Assembly (NCBI GenBank): GCA_024235735.1
Contig: JACKLU010000002.1
Location: forward strand, 283,878-347,877
DNA length: 64,000 nt
Direction: 5' to 3'
DNA from: Burkholderiales bacterium
Lineage (GTDB): Bacteria; Pseudomonadota; Gammaproteobacteria; Burkholderiales; Nitrosomonadaceae
Shown here: positions 1 to 6,773 of the stretch, in pieces
Position numbering within the stretch: the stretch's first letter is position 1
How the letters are laid out: each line of letters begins with the position of its first letter
Made by a program: the position numbers and the translations under genes
The notes under the pieces: generated by a model
What the model saw: only the letters and a program-made list of their open reading frames with translations
The model's database searches: none
Told to the model about the DNA's origin: nothing

Positions 1-264
1 GAGCCACTGTTGTCATCCGGATCGGAATCGTCATCGTCCGATCCCGAGCCACTGTTGTCATCCGGATCGGAGTCATCATCGTCCGACCCTGAGCCACTGT
101 TGTCATCCGGATCGGAATCGTCATCGTCCGATCCCGAGCCACTGTTGTCATCCGGATCGGGGTCATCATCGTCCGACCCTGAGCCACTGTTGTCATTAGG
201 ATCGGAATCATCATCGTCCGACCCTGAGTTATTGTCGTCATCCAGATCAGAATCATCATCGGTT
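1..264. repeat. 45-bp tandem repeats inside the Asp-rich coding region
   Basis: Five near-perfect 45-bp units (1-45, 46-90, 91-135, 136-180, 181-225) and a sixth degenerate one (226-264) encode the GSDDDDSDPDDNSGS units on the minus strand. Units 1 and 3 are identical and units 2 and 4 nearly so, which gives a higher-order 90-bp period. The units abut with no spacers and stay in frame, so this is a coding repeat, likely variable in copy number. Confidence 0.9.
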
Positions 265-650
265 GGAGCGCAATCGCCATTATTTTCATCACAAATAAAA
301 ATACCACCACCACCGAGGCTGCCACCAATTATTCCTGGAATTATGCCGCCGTCACCGATATTGATTCCGCCGATACCTGGACCCAGAATATTTCCCGGGC
401 CTGTTAAGTCGAGATAAGGCACAGTTATTCTAAAAGACAGATCTTTGTAGTCATAACGGCCTGTGAAAGGAACATACCAAATGTCCGTTGTAGACGATCC
501 GCCATATTTGCCACTGGTAAAGTCGAATCCTGCGCTTACACTGAAACTGTTTGCATAAATTGGATTGCAATTTCCAATAATGGATAAAATTGCTATCGTT
601 CTGATGTGTCGACGAAAAAAGTAATGCCTGTGATTTTTTTCTATTGTCAT
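1..650 (-). CDS. Surface or secreted protein with Asp-rich 15-residue repeats (3' end beyond window)
   Basis: Reading leftward from an ATG at 650, the frame stays open for 216 codons to the window edge; it begins 8 nt after the stop of the DUF5666 gene, so the two are probably co-transcribed. The first ~35 residues resemble a signal peptide (basic RRHIR, then TIAILSIIG). Residues ~36-100 have a beta-strand-like pattern (SVSAGFDFTSGKYGG, WYVPFTGRYDYKDLSFRITV) like small outer-membrane proteins. A Gly/Ile-rich stretch and a short CDENNGDC loop follow, then at least five copies of GSDDDDSDPDDNSGS. Such Asp/Ser repeats could bind calcium or act as a flexible acidic tail; this is inference. The family is not recognised with certainty. 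The opposite strand also has an open frame through the repeat, but it lacks a signal peptide and is taken as a shadow. Confidence 0.7.
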   Translation of the reverse strand, partial: MTIEKNHRHYFFRRHIRTIAILSIIGNCNPIYANSFSVSAGFDFTSGKYGGSSTTDIWYVPFTGRYDYKDLSFRITVPYLDLTGPGNILGPGIGGINIGDGGIIPGIIGGSLGGGGIFICDENNGDCAPTDDDSDLDDDNNSGSDDDDSDPNDNSGSGSDDDDPDPDDNSGSGSDDDDSDPDDNSGSGSDDDDSDPDDNSGSGSDDDDSDPDDNSG

Positions 651-658
651 GTTGACGG

Positions 659-2473
659 TTAATCTCGAATTCTGTCCGGCATGACATCTCTGTCGGGAAT
701 GCTGTCTCTTATGCTGTCTGGCATGACATCTCTGTCGGGAATACTGTCTCTTATGCTGTCCAGATGATCGCCCGGACGCTCAGGTAAGTTGTCACTATCT
801 CTTGGTCGTTCATGGTGTTCATGTCGCTCAAATGATTCCCGATGGGCGGAATCCTGGAGGCGTTCCATGTGTGTCTGCTCAAGTGTGTCACGTGAGTCAA
901 GATGATCCGGTTTCTGCTCAAATGACCTCTCCGAATGATCGCCAGAACGTTCAAGTGAATCGTGCCTGTCTGTTAACCGCACGGAAGACTCATGCCGATC
1001 AGATGATTCCCGTTGGTCGGTATCCTGAACATGCTTTATGTGCATTTGTTCAGATGCGTCGGATGAGTCAGAGTGGTTTTCGCGCGTTTTCGGTTGGTCG
1101 AGTTTCTGTCTGGATAAGTCGGATGACTTATCTTGGCTTATTTCGCGCTCGTTTTTCTCTGTTCGATGAGGGGATTCAGTCTCACGTGATCCTTTTACTT
1201 TATCCTCGAAAACCCGGTCAGAGGAGTTGGCGGAATCCTTTTGCCGATAAGTGTCGTCCTGTGATTGATTGGGACGTTGATGTTTTGAGTCGTCGGTTTG
1301 ACGACTGTCGCCGCTATCCTTATTTAAAGGTCGAATCTGATGGTTTGCATCGATTTTTTTGTCTGAATTAACATTCGCCCCCTTATCGGATACCGATTTT
1401 TGATTTTCGTTATTGCGATTAGTATTGATGCTATCGATTTTGTCGTGTGCGGGTAATGATAATTCGGGTTTTATTTCAATTTGATCTGCGGTGATACGTT
1501 GATCAGGGCCCATCCGTCCATTGATCTGTACGCGCTGATTGAGTTTCAAGCTGTCCTTGTGATCGTCTTTGATCAGGCCAGTTGTGATGAAATTAACAGT
1601 CTGGTTGCCCAGGTTTATTGCATTGCCTTGTAGTGCCTGGATATATCCTTCTATGATCAGATGTTCGACTCGACCGATTGCGTGACGAGTCGGTTCGGTT
1701 TGGAAATGACGAGCCTGAAGGTTGTTGCCATTCCAATTACCAGTCACTGTAATTTCCATACCCTCGGCAATTTGAGCTGGCATCGATTTGAAGTCATGTC
1801 GAATCCGGGTTCCATAAACATCGTATCCATCAGTATCGATATTCGTTACATAGCCATTGATTATTGCTTCCGAAGCAGGGGGGATAACTTCAATGTGTGA
1901 TGCAACTATGGTTCCATTAGCGAGGCGGTGTCCACTTACTTGTGTCCAGTCTCCAATCTTGAGATTTGAAAATTCCTGGAGTGCATTAGCGCGCACCACT
2001 TGTCCGAGAACATGCACTTCGCCCGTTTGATGGTCGATATGACTGATCGGGCCGGCCACGGCATGATTAATGGAGATATGATGCGCAATGACTTCAGAAG
2101 CCATCTCGGGTGCGCGTACGATGACGATCTGACCAACAGCTAATTCACGAATCGTAGCCTGACGGCCATCAACAAAAACTGGTGTATTGCTGTCGTAATG
2201 GACTTCGACACCATTAACACAAATACTCGCAAAGCCTGTAATGGTACCAATGATGCCGGTTCCGCCGATACCACCTTCGTTGACTACTTTTGTGCCTGTG
2301 CCGCCTATGTCTGAGCGGCTTATTTCTGAACCGGTGCCGCCAATATCCATTGCCGGATTCGACAGGCTGACATTTGTTTCGCAGTTATTTTTTGCTGCAA
2401 CTTCCATCGGTGTCAGCACTAACTGTGTGAGCAGGCCAATAATGCAGAATAAAATGCTCCGGATGGTTTTCAT
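659..2473 (-). CDS. DUF5666 domain protein with long charged C-terminal tail
   Basis: This 604-residue protein starts with a signal peptide (MKTIRSILFCIIGLLTQLVL) and is expected outside the cytoplasm. Three IGGTG motifs follow at about residues 45-75. From ~75 to ~340 it has repeated beta-rich DUF5666 modules of the type FVDGR, LAVGQIV, I..ISINHAVAGPI and V.VLGQ.V; the biochemical role of DUF5666 is unknown. Residues ~340-604 are a low-complexity tail rich in D, S, R, H, E and Q with imperfect internal duplications (QDTDQRESSDRHE and QDSAHRESFERHE) and two perfect 14-residue units at the extreme end. The tail has no predicted globular pattern and is longer than I would expect for the family. 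It lies between the DUF6502 gene (27-nt gap) and the Asp-repeat gene (8-nt gap), forming one leftward operon. Confidence 0.75.
   Translation of the reverse strand: MKTIRSILFCIIGLLTQLVLTPMEVAAKNNCETNVSLSNPAMDIGGTGSEISRSDIGGTGTKVVNEGGIGGTGIIGTITGFASICVNGVEVHYDSNTPVFVDGRQATIRELAVGQIVIVRAPEMASEVIAHHISINHAVAGPISHIDHQTGEVHVLGQVVRANALQEFSNLKIGDWTQVSGHRLANGTIVASHIEVIPPASEAIINGYVTNIDTDGYDVYGTRIRHDFKSMPAQIAEGMEITVTGNWNGNNLQARHFQTEPTRHAIGRVEHLIIEGYIQALQGNAINLGNQTVNFITTGLIKDDHKDSLKLNQRVQINGRMGPDQRITADQIEIKPELSLPAHDKIDSINTNRNNENQKSVSDKGANVNSDKKIDANHQIRPLNKDSGDSRQTDDSKHQRPNQSQDDTYRQKDSANSSDRVFEDKVKGSRETESPHRTEKNEREISQDKSSDLSRQKLDQPKTRENHSDSSDASEQMHIKHVQDTDQRESSDRHESSVRLTDRHDSLERSGDHSERSFEQKPDHLDSRDTLEQTHMERLQDSAHRESFERHEHHERPRDSDNLPERPGDHLDSIRDSIPDRDVMPDSIRDSIPDRDVMPDRIRD
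681..764. repeat. Two 42-bp direct repeats at the 3' end of the DUF5666 gene
   Basis: Two copies of a 42-bp unit start at 681 and 723 and encode DSIRDSIPDRDVMP twice. They differ by one base or so, which suggests a recent in-frame duplication. Confidence 0.85.
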
Positions 2474-2500
2474 GGCAGTATGACCTTTTTTAGAACGAGT

Positions 2501-3370
2501 TCAGCCAGGAGATGATTGCTTCTCATCACATTTGTCCGCTGGAGCATTGTCTATCAATTGTTCCTGGGATTCGCTATAAAAATAAATACCAAAGCGCATT
2601 CGATAATTAGGTTTGCTTTGCTGGTCATCGGCTGATTCCAGTTCCATTGCCAGTTTATTAATCGCCAATAGGGTGCCCATGCCGAGCATTTCGGATTGCA
2701 CGGCAAGCTGTTCTATCGATTGGGCGCTGAGTGCATTGTAATAAACGCTGCGTTCCAGAAATGGTTTATTGCTCCCGAGTAGGTTGCTTGTTGCCGCCGC
2801 CGCGTGATCATGCAAGCTCTGGCCGAAATAGTATGCTTTTTCATCGAATCCCTGGGTCGGAATGAATGCTGTTGTATTCAGGCAGACGCAATTTTGCTCG
2901 TCAAAATGAACAATACCGATTCGTAACCATTCATCGAGCACAACACGTGAACGTATATCTTTGCTAACGCCGATAACGAGTCCTTCAAATGAAATCTCGC
3001 CGCCTTCCTTTACAAAGCGTGGTAAAGGTTTGGGGTGTTTGCTTTCGTCCAGAAAACGGGGGTCACTCGTCCAAATACTCACCAATCGAGCACCTAGAGA
3101 AATGATTTGCGGGGTTGTTTCATTATTTGCGTGTGAATCGTTTCGTAAACGTTTGACATCTTTTCGATGAATTCCTGTTAGCAGGCTCAAATGGCTGTCG
3201 GATAGCAGTTTGTTGTTAATCCTGAAATCTTTGTCGGCAACTTCAACAAAGATTTCTTTTAATACTTCTGTCAGGTAAGTAAATGTCAGTCCCTTTGCTA
3301 ACATGAGTTTGACTAAAGGCCGTAGTACTTGCCGCAATGCGGATATCAGTGCAGGTGAAATGGGTGACAT
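2501..3370 (-). CDS. DUF6502 family protein, possible regulator
   Basis: A 289-residue soluble protein, likely of the DUF6502 family. The N-terminal part (residues ~8-75) has helix-rich sequence ending in LLSDSHLSLLTGIHRKDVKRL, which looks like a winged-helix/HTH element, so a DNA-binding role is plausible but not shown. The C-terminal ~90 residues are helical and acidic (LLAINKLAMELESADDQQ). It is the first gene of the leftward operon with the DUF5666 and Asp-repeat proteins. Its promoter region faces the RTX-like gene and shares an operator-like inverted repeat with it. If the HTH reading is right, it is the natural candidate for the protein that binds that repeat. Confidence 0.65.
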   Translation of the reverse strand: MSPISPALISALRQVLRPLVKLMLAKGLTFTYLTEVLKEIFVEVADKDFRINNKLLSDSHLSLLTGIHRKDVKRLRNDSHANNETTPQIISLGARLVSIWTSDPRFLDESKHPKPLPRFVKEGGEISFEGLVIGVSKDIRSRVVLDEWLRIGIVHFDEQNCVCLNTTAFIPTQGFDEKAYYFGQSLHDHAAAATSNLLGSNKPFLERSVYYNALSAQSIEQLAVQSEMLGMGTLLAINKLAMELESADDQQSKPNYRMRFGIYFYSESQEQLIDNAPADKCDEKQSSPG

Positions 3371-3463
3371 TGTTTGTTTGGGGTTTCGGATCTCTGACCG
3401 GTATCTTGGCTGATACGGGTATTAATAGTTTGTCTTTGCAAAAGCAGATTCACGAATCATCCT

Positions 3464-3488
3464 ATCATAATGTGGGAAATTTTTACAC
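3464..3488 (-). promoter_or_regulatory. Leftward promoter with operator-like repeat (left copy)
   Basis: The 19-mer ATGTGGGAAATTTTTACAC (3470-3488) is an inverted copy, 18 of 19 identical, of the sequence at 3677-3695. Read leftward, it is followed directly by TATGAT (3469-3464), a good -10 box; the -35 is weak. Transcription would start about 87 nt before the DUF6502 ATG. Confidence 0.5.
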
Positions 3489-3671
3489 TAAATTTCATGG
3501 TGTATTCTCGAGAACAGGGAACAGCTGTCAGTGTTAATCAGCACAAATTTTTAAGAATTCCTTTTAAAACCGGAAGCATTTCTGAAAAATTTATCAAAGA
3601 AATGAAAATTTGAATATAAAAAGCGTTACCAATCAATTTTACGTATGCGATAAAAAAAACAAAAAACACAA

Positions 3672-3700
3672 TTGACGTGTAATAATTTCCCACATATACT
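3672..3700 (+). promoter_or_regulatory. Rightward sigma-70 promoter with operator-like repeat (right copy)
   Basis: TTGACG (3672-3677), a 17-bp spacer and TATACT (3695-3700) make a near-consensus sigma-70 promoter. The spacer is filled by GTGTAATAATTTCCCACAT (3677-3695), the inverted partner of the left copy. The start site would be ~90 nt before the ATG at 3797. The rest of the gap 3371-3796 shows no credible gene; a 73-codon leftward frame at 3538-3759 lies over this promoter and is not believed. Confidence 0.65.
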
Positions 3701-3796
3701 GCGCTTGTGCGAGTGAAAATTTTCCACGCACGTGATAAGTGATGTTGATAACGATTCAATGTATTGATTAATTACTATTAGGATTAGGAGAAAAAC

Positions 3797-4537
3797 ATGA
3801 GTTCACGTGATGATAATAGTAGAGGGCGCGGTAGCGATGATGGAGTTTTTCACGATATCAACGATGATCATGGCGGTCGCTGGAGTAGCGATTCAAGCAA
3901 TGATGATCGTTCCAGAGGAGATGATAGCAGCTCGGGAAATCATAAAAGCTTTAAGTTTGAAATTGTGGATGGACAGGTAACGGCGGTTTATGAACTGAAG
4001 GATGGGGAATTGAAATCCAAATCGCTGACTGATAATGGAAGAAAAAGTTATACCGTCGATGGTAACGATGTCATTCGGAGCGAAATAAAACCATTCGGGT
4101 CCGAAATTACCCGCTATTCAGATGCCGATGGCGATGGAATCTATGTCCGTGTTTCGGAGCAATGGCAGGTGTCTTCCAATACGAATGGGGTTGCGCCGAA
4201 GCTGACTGACATTATTCATTTTTCTCATACGAATGATGATGATCTTATCGCGGTGAGGAGTGGCGATGATAGTCGTGGTGGAGGAGGTGCTGACCGTTTC
4301 ATCGTGCGCGAAGCTGCGCATTTGCGCATAGAAGACTTCAGTTCGCACGATGGAGATATGCTCGTTTTTGATACTGGGTTTGGATTGTCATCAAAAGATG
4401 ATCTGGCCAGTCATGTTACCAATACGCATCATGATGGTAATAATTTCATCGTCAATTTTGGTTCTGATGTCTCCATTACCCTGATAGGCGTGCAAGTCGA
4501 TCAAATTGGCTGGGGTGATGTGGATGTTTTAAGTTAA
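3797..4537 (+). CDS. Acidic RTX-like protein, probable type I secreted
   Basis: This 246-residue protein follows a good ribosome site (taggag). The first ~50 residues are low-complexity D, S, R and G with no signal peptide. The middle (50-150) has beta-rich text, including the calcium-loop-like DADGDGIYVRV. The end (~165-235) reads GGADRFIVREAAHLRIEDFSS..GDMLVFDTGFG, the pattern of the C-terminal 'GxADxF ... I.DF..GDxL' block seen after RTX repeats in type I secreted proteins. The absence of a Sec signal fits type I export. Canonical GGxGxDxUx repeats are missing, so this is an RTX-like tail without the full repeat. It is transcribed divergently from the DUF6502 operon under a matching operator. 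Confidence 0.6.
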   Translation: MSSRDDNSRGRGSDDGVFHDINDDHGGRWSSDSSNDDRSRGDDSSSGNHKSFKFEIVDGQVTAVYELKDGELKSKSLTDNGRKSYTVDGNDVIRSEIKPFGSEITRYSDADGDGIYVRVSEQWQVSSNTNGVAPKLTDIIHFSHTNDDDLIAVRSGDDSRGGGGADRFIVREAAHLRIEDFSSHDGDMLVFDTGFGLSSKDDLASHVTNTHHDGNNFIVNFGSDVSITLIGVQVDQIGWGDVDVLS

Positions 4538-4553
4538 TTTCATCAAGAAAAAA

Positions 4554-4723
4554 TGTGAGAAGACAATGCGTTACTTCGAAAAACTTACCAGTCGATCCCA
4601 CTGCTGCGTTGAGCGGTACGCAATCTCGTCTGCCCACCAGATAAGCCTCGATCACAGCAATTCAGTCGCGTTGCACCCGGATCGCTCGCAACGGTTTTTC
4701 GAAGTTCCAGCAATCTTCTCACA
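4554..4723. repeat. 170-bp element with inverted ends
   Basis: The ends are inverted copies: TGTGAGAAGA (4554-4563) pairs with TCTTCTCACA (4714-4723), and further inside CTTCGAAAAAC pairs with GTTTTTCGAAG. The interior has no open frame. It resembles a small non-autonomous mobile element (MITE) or a large hairpin downstream of the RTX-like gene. It fills most of the gap 4538-4816. Confidence 0.55.
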
Positions 4724-4816
4724 GATAGAATAGAGCACAAGTTCCAGAATTACCGCCAAATTCATGCCTCAACAAGTGTGGTAACTGGATAAAGATAAAT
4801 TTTCTTAGGTACAACC

Positions 4817-5701
4817 ATGCTTGGCTTGCACATTTCTAGCAGGAAACCGAGTTTTACGCCTAAATCTGTGTGTTTCAATCAGGCCGGAGACGGACGTGAG
4901 GAAAAACTGCGCCTGACTACGTCCGACGGAAAATTCACAGCTCGGGTGTTCATACCCAATTTTGTTGACCGGTACTTGCCGCCAGTGATTGCGTTGCATG
5001 GCATTTCACGCAATGCCGACGCCATTTATACAGCTTTTGCCGCATCGGCAATCGATTCCGGACGGATTCTGATTGTGCCACGTTTCTCACGTAAGCATTG
5101 GCCGGTTTTTCAGCGACCTGGCAATGTTAGGCCGGATCAGGCAATTCTGGCGCTAATCGAGATGTTGCGTAATAGCGGAACCATCCAGACGGAATCTTTT
5201 GAATTATTTGGATTCTCAGGGGGGGCGCAGTTAGCGCACCGGTTTGCCATGCTTTATCCTTATCTGGTGTCACGTCTTCATTTGGCGTCTGCTGGCTGGT
5301 ATTGCCTGCCGGATGTCAGTCTTTCTTACCCGGCGGGTCTGGGTCAGCCAATCAGACCGTTGCGGGAAAATGAAAATAACCTGCTCGAGAAAATGCGAGC
5401 ACAGCTGGCGGATTATTTGCGGTTACCGTTGCGCGTTTATGTTGGTACTGCCGACACAAGTCAGGATAAGGCATTACGCAGCAAACCACGGCTTGATGCA
5501 GTGCAAGGGCCGCATCGTCTGGCGCGCGCCAGAAGCTATGTTGCCCATTTTTCCAAGGCTGCCAAGATGCACGGTATTACGCCAGATGTGCGGCTATTCT
5601 CTCTTGATAATTGCGGTCATGATTTCTCGCAGTGCGCGGTGTCAGGTGGTCTCATTCGTCATGTTTTTTCCAATACCAATACTTTGTCGTTTAATAAATA
5701 A
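4817..5701 (+). CDS. Alpha/beta hydrolase, depolymerase-like
   Basis: A 294-residue alpha/beta hydrolase. PVIALHGISRNAD near residue 55-68 is the oxyanion-side HG motif, GFSGGAQ near 135-141 is the nucleophile elbow with the catalytic Ser, and NCGHDFS near the end supplies the catalytic His. The layout resembles polyhydroxybutyrate depolymerase/esterase-type proteins, but the substrate cannot be told. No signal peptide is visible, so it probably acts in the cytoplasm. It is first in a tight rightward cluster (13 nt to the NTPase gene), so its product probably belongs to the same process as the NTPase, the ABC-like protein and the porin. Confidence 0.7.
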   Translation: MLGLHISSRKPSFTPKSVCFNQAGDGREEKLRLTTSDGKFTARVFIPNFVDRYLPPVIALHGISRNADAIYTAFAASAIDSGRILIVPRFSRKHWPVFQRPGNVRPDQAILALIEMLRNSGTIQTESFELFGFSGGAQLAHRFAMLYPYLVSRLHLASAGWYCLPDVSLSYPAGLGQPIRPLRENENNLLEKMRAQLADYLRLPLRVYVGTADTSQDKALRSKPRLDAVQGPHRLARARSYVAHFSKAAKMHGITPDVRLFSLDNCGHDFSQCAVSGGLIRHVFSNTNTLSFNK

Positions 5702-5714
5702 GAATGGAGGCATT

Positions 5715-6773
5715 ATGATGCTTACACAATTTCAAGCTATGTTCAGAAGCGCGAAGTGGTCATTTTCCACGCGACGCGTAGACCATTCGCAAGCCTATGC
5801 ACTGGACACTGACTTTGTTTCAACACGTCCTGGTGACCTGATTCTTGGCAACGTGCTGTCAATTGGACAGCACCAACGGATTCAACTGCCGAGCGGCAGA
5901 CCGTCGACACTATATCCTAGCGATCTTGTGGTGTTGCCGTGTGGGGCGCGCTATGCAGCTGATCAATTCGAGGGAGTTGCCGAGATCGATCCTGAGGGTT
6001 GCGACATGCTGGCGGGTGGCGGATGCCTCGGAAAAATGTTGGCGCGCAACGCGCGCATTAAAGATCCAACCCGGATAAAACCACTGGGCAGAATCACAAA
6101 TTCGCGCGGTCAGGTGTTAAATGTTGCTGATTTTGCCTTGCCACGCGCGTCGTATAGGCCTGTGCTACCAGTTATTGCTGTGTTGGGTGCAGCCATGAAT
6201 TCCGGTAAAACCACGGCGACAGTTGCCTTGTCGCACGGATTAACGCGGGCAGGTTACCAGGTGGCTGCAATCAAGGCAACCGGGACAGGCGCTTTTGGAG
6301 ACTATAACGACTATATTGATACAGGCGCCCATGTTGTGGCTGATTTTACAGATGCCGGCATGGTGACGACCTACATGGAATCGTTGGAGCGTATCAAACG
6401 CGGCATTGACGATTTGTTGTGGCACGCACAACAGCGTGGATCGGAAATCGTGGTGATGGAAGTAGCCGACGGGCTTTTTCAGAAAGAAACCGCTGCCTTG
6501 CTTGCTGACAGGTGGTTCCGCGAACGGATTTCCGGGGTAGTGTTTGCCTGTGGCGATGCATTGGCTGCGGCAGGAGGTGTTGCGGAGCTGTTGCGACACA
6601 ATTTGAAGCCTGTTGCGCTGACAGGAATGCTGAGTTGCTCGCCCATGGCAAGTGTCGAGGCGAAAACTGTAACCGGTATAGAAGTACTTGCTCGGCAGCA
6701 GCTTCTTGATCCGGTCAAGGCAGGTCAACTGGCCGCAATGCTTGGCGTATCATGCGAAAAATTGGCGGTATGA
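5715..6773 (+). CDS. P-loop NTPase, DUF1611-like
   Basis: The start at ATG 5715 is set by the ribosome site tggagg eight bases upstream; the frame stays open further back into the hydrolase gene, but that part is a shadow. The product has 352 residues. The N-terminal ~130 residues form a beta-rich domain (RPGDLILGNVLSIGQHQRI, LYPSDLVVLPCGARYA). The C-terminal part carries an intact Walker A, GAAMNSGKTT, then AAIKATGTGAFGDYNDYIDTG and a Walker-B-like EIVVMEVADGLF. This resembles the C-terminal domain of DUF1611 and MobB-type P-loop proteins. Its stop overlaps the start of the ABC-like gene, suggesting coupled translation. The reaction is unknown. Confidence 0.65.
   Translation: MMLTQFQAMFRSAKWSFSTRRVDHSQAYALDTDFVSTRPGDLILGNVLSIGQHQRIQLPSGRPSTLYPSDLVVLPCGARYAADQFEGVAEIDPEGCDMLAGGGCLGKMLARNARIKDPTRIKPLGRITNSRGQVLNVADFALPRASYRPVLPVIAVLGAAMNSGKTTATVALSHGLTRAGYQVAAIKATGTGAFGDYNDYIDTGAHVVADFTDAGMVTTYMESLERIKRGIDDLLWHAQQRGSEIVVMEVADGLFQKETAALLADRWFRERISGVVFACGDALAAAGGVAELLRHNLKPVALTGMLSCSPMASVEAKTVTGIEVLARQQLLDPVKAGQLAAMLGVSCEKLAV

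Noticed and set aside
1..225. Tandem repeats as a CRISPR array
   Set aside because: The 45-bp units abut without unique spacers and are in frame with a protein.
10..417. A plus-strand frame of Ser/Glu/Pro repeats over the left end
   Set aside because: It is the complement of the Asp-rich coding repeat. The minus-strand frame has a start, a signal peptide and co-directional neighbours at short gaps.
802..1371. A 189-codon plus-strand frame
   Set aside because: It lies opposite the DUF5666 tail, whose biased codons leave long open frames on the other strand.
3538..3759. A 73-codon hydrophobic leftward frame
   Set aside because: It covers the sigma-70 promoter of the RTX-like gene, has no ribosome site and reflects AT-rich sequence.
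5244..5714. The upstream extension of the NTPase frame into the hydrolase gene
   Set aside because: The ribosome site just before 5715 and the family-like text after it set the start there.
6240..6728. Long minus-strand frames under the NTPase gene
   Set aside because: The NTPase frame has Walker motifs; the antisense frames have no recognisable motif.
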